From NCBI GenBank assembly GCA_900548485.1, contig URKL01000023.1, positions 1 to 12,831 on the forward strand: DNA of 12,831 nucleotides. The letters run 5' to 3'. The stretch comes from an uncultured Succinatimonas sp. (GTDB taxonomy: Bacteria; Pseudomonadota; Gammaproteobacteria; Enterobacterales; Succinivibrionaceae). Position numbers and translations under genes: made by a program. The notes under the pieces are model-generated. The model had not been told where the DNA came from and made no database searches. It saw only the letters and a list, made by a program, of their open reading frames with translations. Below are positions 1 to 5,284 of the stretch, piece after piece (positions within the stretch are counted from its first letter, which is position 1; each line of letters opens with the position of its first letter).

Positions 1-31
1 TCCCCTTGCTTTAGCAAGGGGAGGAAGTCAA
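1..31 (+). mobile_element. Right end of an IS200/IS605-type element (rest off-window)
   Basis: A perfect 9-bp inverted repeat (2-10 with 13-21) is centred on CTTTAG and followed by GGAAGTCAA. This matches the usual right end of tnpB-carrying IS200/IS605 (IS1341-like) elements: a C/G-rich stem around CTTTAG, then GGGGAGGAnGTCA, with a TCAA-type cleavage tetranucleotide at 28-31. If so, the element body lies left of the window and its flank starts at about 32, only six bases past the stop codon of the first gene. A contig starting inside a multi-copy insertion sequence is a common assembly break. The alternative is an intrinsic terminator for the minus-strand gene at 38-985. The would-be T-tract lies outside the window, so this cannot be excluded. 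The identification is from pattern memory of the family, not from alignment. Confidence 0.62.
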
Positions 32-37
32 CTAAAA

Positions 38-985
38 TTAGCGCCTTACCAGATTTCTTAATTCACCACCTTCAAGATATGCTTGTAAATTACCGGCAGC
101 AATTTTAATCATGCGCTCAAAGGTCTCTTGTAAGAAGAAATTACCTGCAACATGCGGGGTAATAAAAATCCGTTTTTCATCCCATAAAGGACTATCTTTA
201 GGCAAAGGCTCAGGAGTCGTTACATCTAAAGCAGCACCTGCGATTTGTCCTGACTTAATTGCCTCTAATAAATCCTCTTGATTTACAGCGCTACCACGAC
301 CTGCATTGATTAAATAAGCGCCCTTTTTCATAAGATTAAAACGCTCTTTATTCATAAGATTACGAGTTACAGGACTATCAGGTAATACCATAGCCACAAT
401 ATCTGCACGCGGTAAAATCTTATCTAAATCCTCAAAAGTATAAAGCTCATCAATATAGTCAGGCTTATTTTGAATATTGCGACGGATACCTATTACACAT
501 TTAGCCCCTAAGGCTTTTACTTTTTGAGCATAACTTCCACCAATATCGCCTAAACCTAACACCGCAATTGTAGAACCCCATACAGAGGTAATCTTGCCAC
601 AATCTGACCAATCATGAGCTAATTGCTTATCACGATATAAAGCAAAATGACGAACTAAATCAAAAGTCAAAGCTAGCATGTGCTCACTTACAGTAAGACC
701 ATAAGAGCCTACAGCTGTACATAAAGCGGTTTTATCTTTTAAGATACCGGGTTTTAAATACTGATCACAACCTGCTGAATTTAACTGTAAAAACTCCAAG
801 TTCTCAGCATGCTTTACGATCTCAGGATCGACATTACCGATAATGCCATCAACAGAAACAACATCATCAATATTAACATCGCTTAAACTTTTAACGACAA
901 ATTCACATTTGTCTTGTGAAACCTGTTTAAATAAAGTTAAATGCTCTGCATTAACGTCAACAGCCACTAAGATTTTTTTACTCAT
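38..985 (-). CDS. D-2-hydroxyacid dehydrogenase (NAD-binding)
   Basis: A 315-residue protein of the D-isomer-specific 2-hydroxyacid dehydrogenase family, which interconverts 2-keto acids and D-2-hydroxy acids with NAD(P)H in the cytosol. The Rossmann glycine motif GLGDIG is at 144-149. The family catalytic triad is visible: Arg230 in NAGRGS, Glu259 in TTPEP and His278 in TPHVAG. The length is normal. The ATG at 983-985 overlaps the end of the upstream beta-hydroxyacid dehydrogenase gene by 8 bp, so the two are translationally coupled. It is the last gene of a three-gene minus-strand cluster and ends just before a transposon-like hairpin. Substrate is not assignable; glyoxylate/hydroxypyruvate reductase or phosphoglycerate dehydrogenase-like activity are options. 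The N-terminal half is divergent from SerA, and there is no C-terminal ACT domain, which argues against classical serine biosynthesis. Confidence 0.93.
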   Translation of the reverse strand: MSKKILVAVDVNAEHLTLFKQVSQDKCEFVVKSLSDVNIDDVVSVDGIIGNVDPEIVKHAENLEFLQLNSAGCDQYLKPGILKDKTALCTAVGSYGLTVSEHMLALTFDLVRHFALYRDKQLAHDWSDCGKITSVWGSTIAVLGLGDIGGSYAQKVKALGAKCVIGIRRNIQNKPDYIDELYTFEDLDKILPRADIVAMVLPDSPVTRNLMNKERFNLMKKGAYLINAGRGSAVNQEDLLEAIKSGQIAGAALDVTTPEPLPKDSPLWDEKRIFITPHVAGNFFLQETFERMIKIAAGNLQAYLEGGELRNLVRR

Positions 986-1859
986 GATTTTTTGCCTGAT
1001 CTAATAAATATGCATACATAGCCTGAACGCCAAGACCACCCTGACCTAGACTTTCCATCTTGGCATAAACATCCAATACCGCATCTGCCATTTTAAGTTC
1101 CAAACTTTTATCACTTAATTCAGAACGAGCATTCTTTAAATCTTTAACTAAATAACACAAAGCTCCGCCAGGTTGCATATCTCCTTGGCAAACACGCTCA
1201 CCATATAATTCTAAAGCTCGCGAACCGGCAGCTCCTTTTGAAACTGCAGCTAACACATCTTTAAGATTTAAGCCCTTAAAAGATGCATAAGCTAAGCCCT
1301 CACACATACCAGCTAAGGAACCGGCACACATAATTTGATTTACAAGCTTACAATTCTGACCTGCACCAGCTTCTCCCATATAGGTGATCTTTGAGCCCAT
1401 GGTATTTAAAACGTCATAAACTTTGTCTAAGACTTCTTTATCACCACCAACCATCAAAGATAAGGTACCCTCACGTGCACCAACATCACCACCGGTTACC
1501 GGAACATCTAATGAGAATAAACCTTTCTCTTTAGCATCCTGATACAATTTCTGTGCTAATGAGGGGCTTGAGGAAGTCATATCAATAAGATAAGTTCCCT
1601 CTTTTACACTCTCTAAGATGCCTCCATCTTGATAATAAAGGCTTTCCACATCTTTAGGTCCACCAACCATGGTAATGACTACATCAGATCTACATACAGC
1701 ATCACGAATATTGTCATGAAATACTGCACCAGCCTCAATAACATCTAAAGTTCTCTCTTTATGACGAGCATAAAAATCAACGCTATAACCTTTCTTTAAG
1801 AGGTTAAAAACCATGGCCTTTCCCATGATTCCTAAACCGATAAAACCTATTTTTTGCAT
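978..1859 (-). CDS. Beta-hydroxyacid dehydrogenase family oxidoreductase (tartronate semialdehyde reductase-like)
   Basis: A 293-residue member of the 3-hydroxyisobutyrate/6-phosphogluconate-type beta-hydroxyacid dehydrogenase family, which uses NAD(P) to interconvert a beta-hydroxy acid and its semialdehyde. The N-terminal nucleotide-binding motif GLGIMG is at 8-13. The substrate-binding motif DVPVTGG is at 118-124. The catalytic lysine is Lys171, with Asn174 nearby in QNCKLVNQ, and the conserved Lys239-Asp240 pair is in LVKDL. Length and motif order resemble 2-hydroxy-3-oxopropionate (tartronate semialdehyde) reductases GarR/GlxR, but the exact substrate cannot be read from sequence. It begins 9 bp after the upstream Gfo/Idh/MocA gene and overlaps the downstream dehydrogenase by 8 bp, which implies one transcript. 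Its Shine-Dalgarno site is weak (AGAG, around the previous stop codon), consistent with coupled translation. Confidence 0.92.
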   Translation of the reverse strand: MQKIGFIGLGIMGKAMVFNLLKKGYSVDFYARHKERTLDVIEAGAVFHDNIRDAVCRSDVVITMVGGPKDVESLYYQDGGILESVKEGTYLIDMTSSSPSLAQKLYQDAKEKGLFSLDVPVTGGDVGAREGTLSLMVGGDKEVLDKVYDVLNTMGSKITYMGEAGAGQNCKLVNQIMCAGSLAGMCEGLAYASFKGLNLKDVLAAVSKGAAGSRALELYGERVCQGDMQPGGALCYLVKDLKNARSELSDKSLELKMADAVLDVYAKMESLGQGGLGVQAMYAYLLDQAKNHE

Positions 1860-1868
1860 AAAATATCT

Positions 1869-2852
1869 CTATTCAAATGGGTATTTGACACCAAATTGAG
1901 CACGAATAGTGTCTAATTGATTCATCATATTTAAGGTATCCTGATGCGGCATTGACGGACACTCTAAAAGACCATCCTTTATGCACTGCATACACTCCCT
2001 AACCTCATACTCATAACCAGTAAGTTGTTTAGGGCAAGCAACCTCTTTTATAAGCTCAAAATTTTTATTAAAAATCTTATATCCCTGAGGATTATTGATA
2101 TTCTCAACCTGCATATAACCACACTCACCATGGATAAATCCAAAACGATCAGATGCAGCGGCATAAGTTGAGCATAAAACTGCCATACGGGCACTACTTT
2201 CATAAGTTAAAGTCATAGACTCACTTAAATCAACCCCAGTTGCGCTTTTGATACAACTTGCATCAATGCGATCTGGTGTACCCAAAATCATATTAGCAAA
2301 ATTTAAAGGATAAATACCGACATCTAAAAGCGCACCACCGGCTAAATTAATATTATATAAGCGCTCTTTTTTTAACATCGGATAACTTAAATTAGCTGTT
2401 AGCATTCTGACATTGCCAATAATGCCACTTGCTAACTCCTCGTTTATCATCTGCCGCATAGGCATAAAGCGAGTCCAAATGGCTTCAGCTAATAAAAGCT
2501 TATGCTCTTTAGCAAAATCACATAACTTTTTAGCTTGCAATGTATTTACAGTGAAAGCTTTTTCACACAATACATGCTTACCATGTTCCATACACAAAAG
2601 TGCATTTTCATAATGGAGATTATGTGGAGTAGCAATATAAACTAAATCTAACTTAGGATCAGCGACTAAACTTTCATAAGAGTCATAAGCATGTTTGATA
2701 TTATATTTTTGAGCAAACTCCTGAGCTCTCTCTTTAGATCTAGAGCCTACAGCCCATAAACAAATATCTTCGCCATTTTCAATCATCATATTGATGGTTG
2801 TAGCCATCACTTCTGCAATTTTACCGGCGCCTAAAATTCCAAACTTTAACAT
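1869..2852 (-). CDS. Gfo/Idh/MocA family oxidoreductase
   Basis: A 327-residue NAD(P)-dependent oxidoreductase of the glucose-fructose oxidoreductase/inositol dehydrogenase/MocA family. GAGKIA at 8-13 is the dinucleotide-binding loop. CEKAF at 96-100 is the family EKP motif, with catalytic Lys98 kept but Pro replaced by Ala, a variant typical of the dihydrodiol/D-xylose dehydrogenase-like branch. LDVGIY at 176-181 carries the Asp and Tyr of the substrate site. These enzymes oxidise a sugar or cyclitol hydroxyl, often at C1. It is the first gene of a three-oxidoreductase cluster, so the operon promoter should lie in the AT-rich region 2853-3060. I found no convincing -35/-10 pair there. The ATG follows a TAGGGAT Shine-Dalgarno-like site at usable spacing. 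The true substrate is unknown. Confidence 0.92.
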   Translation of the reverse strand: MLKFGILGAGKIAEVMATTINMMIENGEDICLWAVGSRSKERAQEFAQKYNIKHAYDSYESLVADPKLDLVYIATPHNLHYENALLCMEHGKHVLCEKAFTVNTLQAKKLCDFAKEHKLLLAEAIWTRFMPMRQMINEELASGIIGNVRMLTANLSYPMLKKERLYNINLAGGALLDVGIYPLNFANMILGTPDRIDASCIKSATGVDLSESMTLTYESSARMAVLCSTYAAASDRFGFIHGECGYMQVENINNPQGYKIFNKNFELIKEVACPKQLTGYEYEVRECMQCIKDGLLECPSMPHQDTLNMMNQLDTIRAQFGVKYPFE

Positions 2853-2889
2853 ATGTTATCCCTATATGTTTTATTTAAGCTATTTATAA

Positions 2890-3060
2890 ATAAGATTTTT
2901 TTTAGATTTTAAATTCTTGCAAAAAGATTTTACAAACAATATCTCTAGGATATTAGCAAGTAAGCTTTAATTGGAAAATTTTTCTACTGAGTTTTGCTAT
3001 ATATCACAAAGTTAATCTTTTATTGCAAACAATCTGTAAAAAATCTAAAAAAAATCTTAT
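2890..3060. repeat. Perfect 21-bp inverted repeat enclosing about 129 bp
   Basis: The left arm at 2890-2910 starts ATAAGA, has a run of eight T, then AGATTTT. It is exactly the reverse complement of the right arm at 3040-3060. The interval inside has no coding potential. TTGCAA occurs inward of both arms (2917-2922 and about 3023-3028), so the symmetry extends loosely. The arms are AT-rich, so chance is less negligible than the length suggests, yet the interrupted T-run is matched exactly. No clear target-site duplication flanks it. Candidate interpretations are a small non-autonomous element, a large cruciform, or paired regulator sites upstream of the oxidoreductase operon. Confidence 0.6.
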
Positions 3061-3068
3061 AAAAATAA

Positions 3069-3110
3069 TTGCGGCTGTATCTTAGACTAAAAACTAAAAT
3101 ACAGCCGCAA
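3069..3110 (-). terminator. 12-bp stem hairpin, probable intrinsic terminator
   Basis: Arms 3069-3080 and 3099-3110 form a perfect 12-bp stem with a G+C-rich core (GCGGCTG/CAGCCGC) and an 18-nt loop. Read on the minus strand it is followed by ATTATTTTTAT, a discontinuous T-tract. It therefore suits termination of the minus-strand Dabb gene ending at 3171. The plus-strand side is also T-rich, but no plus-strand gene lies upstream, so activity in that direction would only block read-through. Confidence 0.6.
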
Positions 3111-3119
3111 ATTTTGTTT

Positions 3120-3156
3120 AATAAAAATTCATCTTGAAAAGAAGCTTAACAAGATG
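3120..3156 (-). terminator. 7-bp stem hairpin with T-tract, possible terminator
   Basis: CATCTTG at 3130-3136 pairs with CAAGATG at 3150-3156 across a 13-nt loop. On the minus strand the stem is directly followed by AATTTTTATT. It lies 14 bp past the stop codon of the Dabb gene and just before the stronger hairpin at 3069-3110. The two together look like tandem terminators. Confidence 0.5.
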
Positions 3157-3170
3157 CTAGTTAAAGATTT

Positions 3171-3455
3171 TTAGAATTCAAAATCCACACAAGCGCGTTC
3201 TAAAGCAATCGGTTTGCAGATAGCCTGACAGGCCACATGGCGCGGATCAACTGCATACTTCTGAAGATCTTCCATATTGTCAAATTCACAAATTAAAGTA
3301 GCACTAAACTTTTCCTTAGGATTTACATTTACACCAACTTCTAAGGAACGTAAATACTCAATTTGTCCTTTTAAACCTTTAAGGCCATCTAAAAATTGAT
3401 GCATTTGCTCCTCAGAGCCTTCCTTAAATTTCCACATTACAATATGTTTGATCAT
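3171..3455 (-). CDS. Dabb (stress-responsive A/B barrel) domain protein
   Basis: A 94-residue protein matching the Dabb family of small dimeric ferredoxin-like alpha/beta barrels. The family signature is visible: IKHIVMWKFK at 2-11 (first strand, with His4), the central FSATLICEFDNMEDLQ region at about 50-65, and the YAVDPRHVACQ segment at 67-77 corresponding to the family's Y-x-x-H-P-x-H-x-x region. Length is typical of the single-domain form. Most bacterial members have no assigned reaction; some relatives act in small-molecule cyclisation or stress responses, so no function is inferred. The start is supported by GGAG eight bases before the ATG. It lies 52 bp downstream of the META lipoprotein gene on the same strand and may share its transcript. 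Confidence 0.88.
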   Translation of the reverse strand: MIKHIVMWKFKEGSEEQMHQFLDGLKGLKGQIEYLRSLEVGVNVNPKEKFSATLICEFDNMEDLQKYAVDPRHVACQAICKPIALERACVDFEF

Positions 3456-3507
3456 TTTCTTTCTCCAAAAAATTTTTGATATATGTGATTATAACGCTAC
3501 TTTACAA

Positions 3508-3936
3508 TTAGTTAGTGATACGACTTAATTCAACTAACAGGAGGTTATCCCCATTAACTAAATAAAGCTTATCTCCAGAGATTTTATAATCTTTAACCTC
3601 AGATAAGGCTTCTAAAAATAAACGCTCATTGTCCATATCAGGACACATCATCATGGTAGAAGCTACATTTCCTAAATTTAAACCATCTTTAGCGTCATAA
3701 GAAATTTCTGAAATAATGCGATTACAAGAGGCGCTGCCATAAAGTTTTTTATCCTGAGCTCTAACTCCAATAAAAGCTTTATTGACCTGCTCTGCATTTT
3801 TAAAGTTTTTACCTTTAACAGATTCAACGCTCCACTCGCCATCAAGATCTTGCAAGGATTTACCCATAGGTTCTTGAGTATTAGAACAAGCACTTAAGGC
3901 CACGGCACAAGCAAATACACAGGCTAATTTTTTCAC
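3508..3936 (-). CDS. META/HslJ-like lipoprotein
   Basis: A 142-residue predicted lipoprotein with one META (DUF306, HslJ-like) domain. The signal peptide runs from KK at 2-3 to a lipobox LSAC at 14-17, with Cys17 the lipidated residue. The META domain has its characteristic L-D-G-E-W opening at 31-35, GSASCN at 67-72 and the STMMMCPDMDNERLFLEAL segment at 93-111. E. coli HslJ of this type is linked to heat shock and novobiocin resistance; here only envelope location is inferred. The start is GTG at 3934-3936. It is chosen because AAGGAG lies 7 bp upstream and only this frame gives the signal peptide; an ATG four bases earlier is out of frame. Its upstream region is the right end of a decayed transposon, so its promoter may be replaced or lie inside the remnant. 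Confidence 0.87.
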   Translation of the reverse strand: MKKLACVFACAVALSACSNTQEPMGKSLQDLDGEWSVESVKGKNFKNAEQVNKAFIGVRAQDKKLYGSASCNRIISEISYDAKDGLNLGNVASTMMMCPDMDNERLFLEALSEVKDYKISGDKLYLVNGDNLLLVELSRITN

Positions 3937-3954
3937 TCATAAACTCCTTATAAC

Positions 3955-3998
3955 AGTGAAAGAACTCCCTCATCTAGAGGATGAAGCTTCCTGCTTCA
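3955..3998 (-). mobile_element. Right end of the decayed IS200/IS605-type element
   Basis: On the minus strand, downstream of the tnpB remnant, two small hairpins occur: TGAAGC/GCTTCA (3982-3987 with 3993-3998) and TCATC/GATGA (3970-3974 with 3980-3984). They are followed by GGGAGTTCTTTCAC, ending near 3955. This is the usual architecture of IS200/IS605 right ends and of the 3' end of the associated omega RNA. The boundary sits about 5 bp upstream of the Shine-Dalgarno site (3944-3949) of the META lipoprotein gene. The exact cleavage position is uncertain by a few bases. Confidence 0.7.
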
Positions 3999-4010
3999 GC
4001 GAGAACTGCA

Positions 4011-4247
4011 CTATGATTTCAAAGAACCTCTGTGTCTTACACTCTCTCCACAGGCGTAGATTTCCGTGCGACCCACGGTATTTTATATATGTCGTTAAGA
4101 AGATATTCGCAAAGCTTCTTAACGAAGATTTATTGTAGCATTCTTATCTTAATTGTAGTGATTACCACAATTAGGACAATTCCATTCTCTCATAGATAAG
4201 TCTTTTGTTTCCTTTTTTTGTAAAAGATCATAGAAGATAATCCAGAT
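4011..4247 (-). pseudogene. tnpB: Decayed 3' end of tnpB (IS200/IS605 RNA-guided nuclease)
   Basis: Reading the minus strand from 4247 in one frame gives a zinc-ribbon segment MREWNCPNCGNHYN (from 4193), then after a stop DKNATINLR. Further stops interrupt EALRISS and RHI before NTVGRTEIYACGESVR and a final TAG at 4011-4013. This parallels the TnpB C-terminus: R-E-W-x-C-P-x-C-G-x-H-H-D-R-D-x-N-A-A-x-N-I, then TVG-x-T-x-I-YACG. The frame is preserved throughout, but TAA codons at 4149-4151, 4119-4121, 4095-4097 and 4083-4085 break it. Only the second half of the zinc ribbon is left; the first CxxC is not recognisable and the RuvC-like nuclease core is missing entirely, cut off before lysR. No protein function is expected. 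The matching right end follows at 3955-3998. In this family the guide (omega) RNA overlaps the tnpB 3' end and right end, so the retained part is precisely the omega RNA template. Confidence 0.88.
4092..4125. repeat. Perfect 11-bp hairpin inside the tnpB remnant
   Basis: TCGTTAAGAAG at 4092-4102 pairs perfectly with CTTCTTAACGA at 4115-4125 across a 12-nt loop. It lies in the part of the element expected to encode the omega RNA scaffold. Two of the four in-frame TAA stops of the tnpB remnant fall in its two arms. A terminator role for lysR is possible but neither side carries a good T-tract. Confidence 0.65.
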
Positions 4248-4286
4248 CTAAAAAAATTAAAAACTAATCTCTTAGAAGCATTTTTA

Positions 4287-5162
4287 TTAAGGCAACTCAT
4301 CTATAGCGTCATGTAACATTTGAATAAAACGCTTTGCGGCTATTGGTAAACTTTGTTTATCCTTATAGCCAATGGCTAACTGTCTTACAATAGGTGGTGA
4401 TGTTGGTCGTGTTACTACTTTATAAGCACTAGAACGCATTAAAACTAATTCAGCTAGGATACTTACACCTAATCCAGCTTCCACCATACTCATAATTGAA
4501 TAATCGTCATGCATGGTATAACGAATATTAGGATTGATACCTACTGATTTAAAAGCATAAAGAGGCTCATAAACATTAGCTCCTTCTTCTAAAAGAATAA
4601 AGTTCTCCTGAGCTATGCTCTCTAAAGGGATAATATCTAATTTAGATAAAGGATGATTTTCAGGTAAGACTGCCAACATCCGACCTTCTTTCATAAACAG
4701 AGACTTTACTCCATGTGCAATTTGTGGGGCTAAAAAACCAAAATCTACAGCACCGGTTTTAATCCATTCTAAAATCGTATCATAATCACCTTGTTTTAAA
4801 ACAAATTCGATATTCGGATATTTATTTCTAAACTCCTTTAAAATCAATGGCAACCAATGTGAAGAAATACTCGAAATCGTACCTATGCGAACCGTTCCTA
4901 CATCAAGACCTTTGATTTCATTGGCCATCTCGCGCATAGAAAAATAGTCAAAAACCATTTTCTCAATTTTAGGAAATAATCTTTTTCCTTCATCTGTGAG
5001 ACTAATACCGCTACGACTACGATTTAAAAGCCTTAACGACAATTCATCCTCTAATGAGGAAACCATCTGGCTTATAGCTGATTGAGTACAACAACAAGCT
5101 AAAGCCGCTTTTGAAAAGCTTCCTAATTCAACGATTTTTTGTAAAGCGATATATCTTTGCAT
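4287..5162 (-). CDS. LysR-family transcriptional regulator
   Basis: A 291-residue LysR-type regulator. The N-terminal winged helix-turn-helix is clear: ALQKIVELGSFSKAA at 6-20, QSAISQMVSSLEDEL at 27-41, then RLLNRSRSGISLTDEG to 59. The co-inducer-binding domain starts around VRIGTISSIS at 91-100 and runs to the end, with PPIVRQLAIGYK at 256-267 as the conserved late strand. Length is normal. Three adjacent cysteines (23-25) sit in the turn of the HTH, which is unusual. It is transcribed divergently from the MFS transporter, 122 bp away, the standard arrangement for a LysR protein that controls its neighbour and itself in response to the transported compound. The ATG has no strong Shine-Dalgarno site. 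The ligand is unknown. Confidence 0.94.
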   Translation of the reverse strand: MQRYIALQKIVELGSFSKAALACCCTQSAISQMVSSLEDELSLRLLNRSRSGISLTDEGKRLFPKIEKMVFDYFSMREMANEIKGLDVGTVRIGTISSISSHWLPLILKEFRNKYPNIEFVLKQGDYDTILEWIKTGAVDFGFLAPQIAHGVKSLFMKEGRMLAVLPENHPLSKLDIIPLESIAQENFILLEEGANVYEPLYAFKSVGINPNIRYTMHDDYSIMSMVEAGLGVSILAELVLMRSSAYKVVTRPTSPPIVRQLAIGYKDKQSLPIAAKRFIQMLHDAIDELP

Positions 5163-5182
5163 AATTTTGATAAGTTTTTCTA

Positions 5183-5197
5183 ATCTTAGAATAAGAT
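5183..5197. promoter_or_regulatory. T-N11-A palindrome, candidate LysR operator
   Basis: ATCTTA-GAA-TAAGAT is a perfect 6-bp inverted repeat with a 3-bp spacer. It contains the T-N11-A core (T5184 to A5196) expected for LysR-type regulators. It lies 21 bp upstream of the lysR start codon and downstream of its predicted promoter, which suits autoregulation. Binding is inferred from form and position only. Confidence 0.55.
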
Positions 5198-5204
5198 AAT
5201 TTTG

Positions 5205-5234
5205 TTTTACTTATATTAAAACTCTGTATATATT
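5205..5234 (+). promoter_or_regulatory. Candidate promoter of the MFS gene
   Basis: TATATT at 5229-5234 is a good -10 match about 50 bp before the ATG. Upstream, only poor -35 candidates exist, for example TTTTAC at 5205-5210 with 18-bp spacing. A weak -35 is common at promoters activated by LysR proteins. The perfect TATAAT at 5269-5274 is too close to the Shine-Dalgarno site to serve as this promoter. Confidence 0.4.
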
Positions 5235-5242
5235 GATATCAA
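5213..5242 (-). promoter_or_regulatory. Candidate promoter of lysR, with overlapping palindrome
   Basis: On the minus strand, TTGATA (5237-5242) and TAATAT (5213-5218) are separated by 18 bp, a fair sigma-70 match. The -35 is part of the perfect 10-bp palindrome TTGATATCAA at 5233-5242, which also abuts the -10 of the divergent MFS promoter. A protein bound there would affect both directions. Confidence 0.45.
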
Positions 5243-5284
5243 GTAAAAATTACGATTTATGTCACATTTATAATGGAGTTTTGT

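Larger units (their letters stand above)
2853..3170. other. Non-coding stretch with inverted repeats between two minus-strand genes
   Basis: No reading frame here has credible protein content. The stretch is very AT-rich and should hold the promoter of the oxidoreductase cluster to its left and the terminator of the Dabb gene to its right. It contains the 21-bp inverted repeat pair and two hairpins listed separately. Apart from those, no known RNA, riboswitch or promoter was recognised. Confidence 0.6.
3937..4286. other. Gene-free stretch filled by a decayed IS200/IS605-type tail
   Basis: This stretch between the META lipoprotein and lysR contains no intact gene. Almost all of it, about 3955-4247, is accounted for by the tnpB remnant, its hairpins and its right end. 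The remaining 4248-4286 is AT-rich spacer past the lysR stop codon. The short plus-strand frame at 3956-4138 is antisense to the tnpB remnant and not a gene. Confidence 0.75.

Noticed and set aside
2413..2613. Plus-strand reading frame inside the Gfo/Idh/MocA gene
   Set aside because: Shadow frame opposite a well-supported gene; no ribosome binding site and no family resemblance.
3678..3893. Second minus-strand frame within the META lipoprotein gene
   Set aside because: Overlaps fully with the lipoprotein, whose signal peptide and META motifs are intact; the product is featureless.
3956..4138. Plus-strand reading frame of 60 codons
   Set aside because: It is antisense to the tnpB remnant and right end, which explain this stretch; the translation has no domain character.
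5269..5274. Perfect TATAAT in front of the MFS gene as its -10 box
   Set aside because: Transcription would start at about the first codon and exclude the Shine-Dalgarno site at 5274-5278; chance match in AT-rich DNA.
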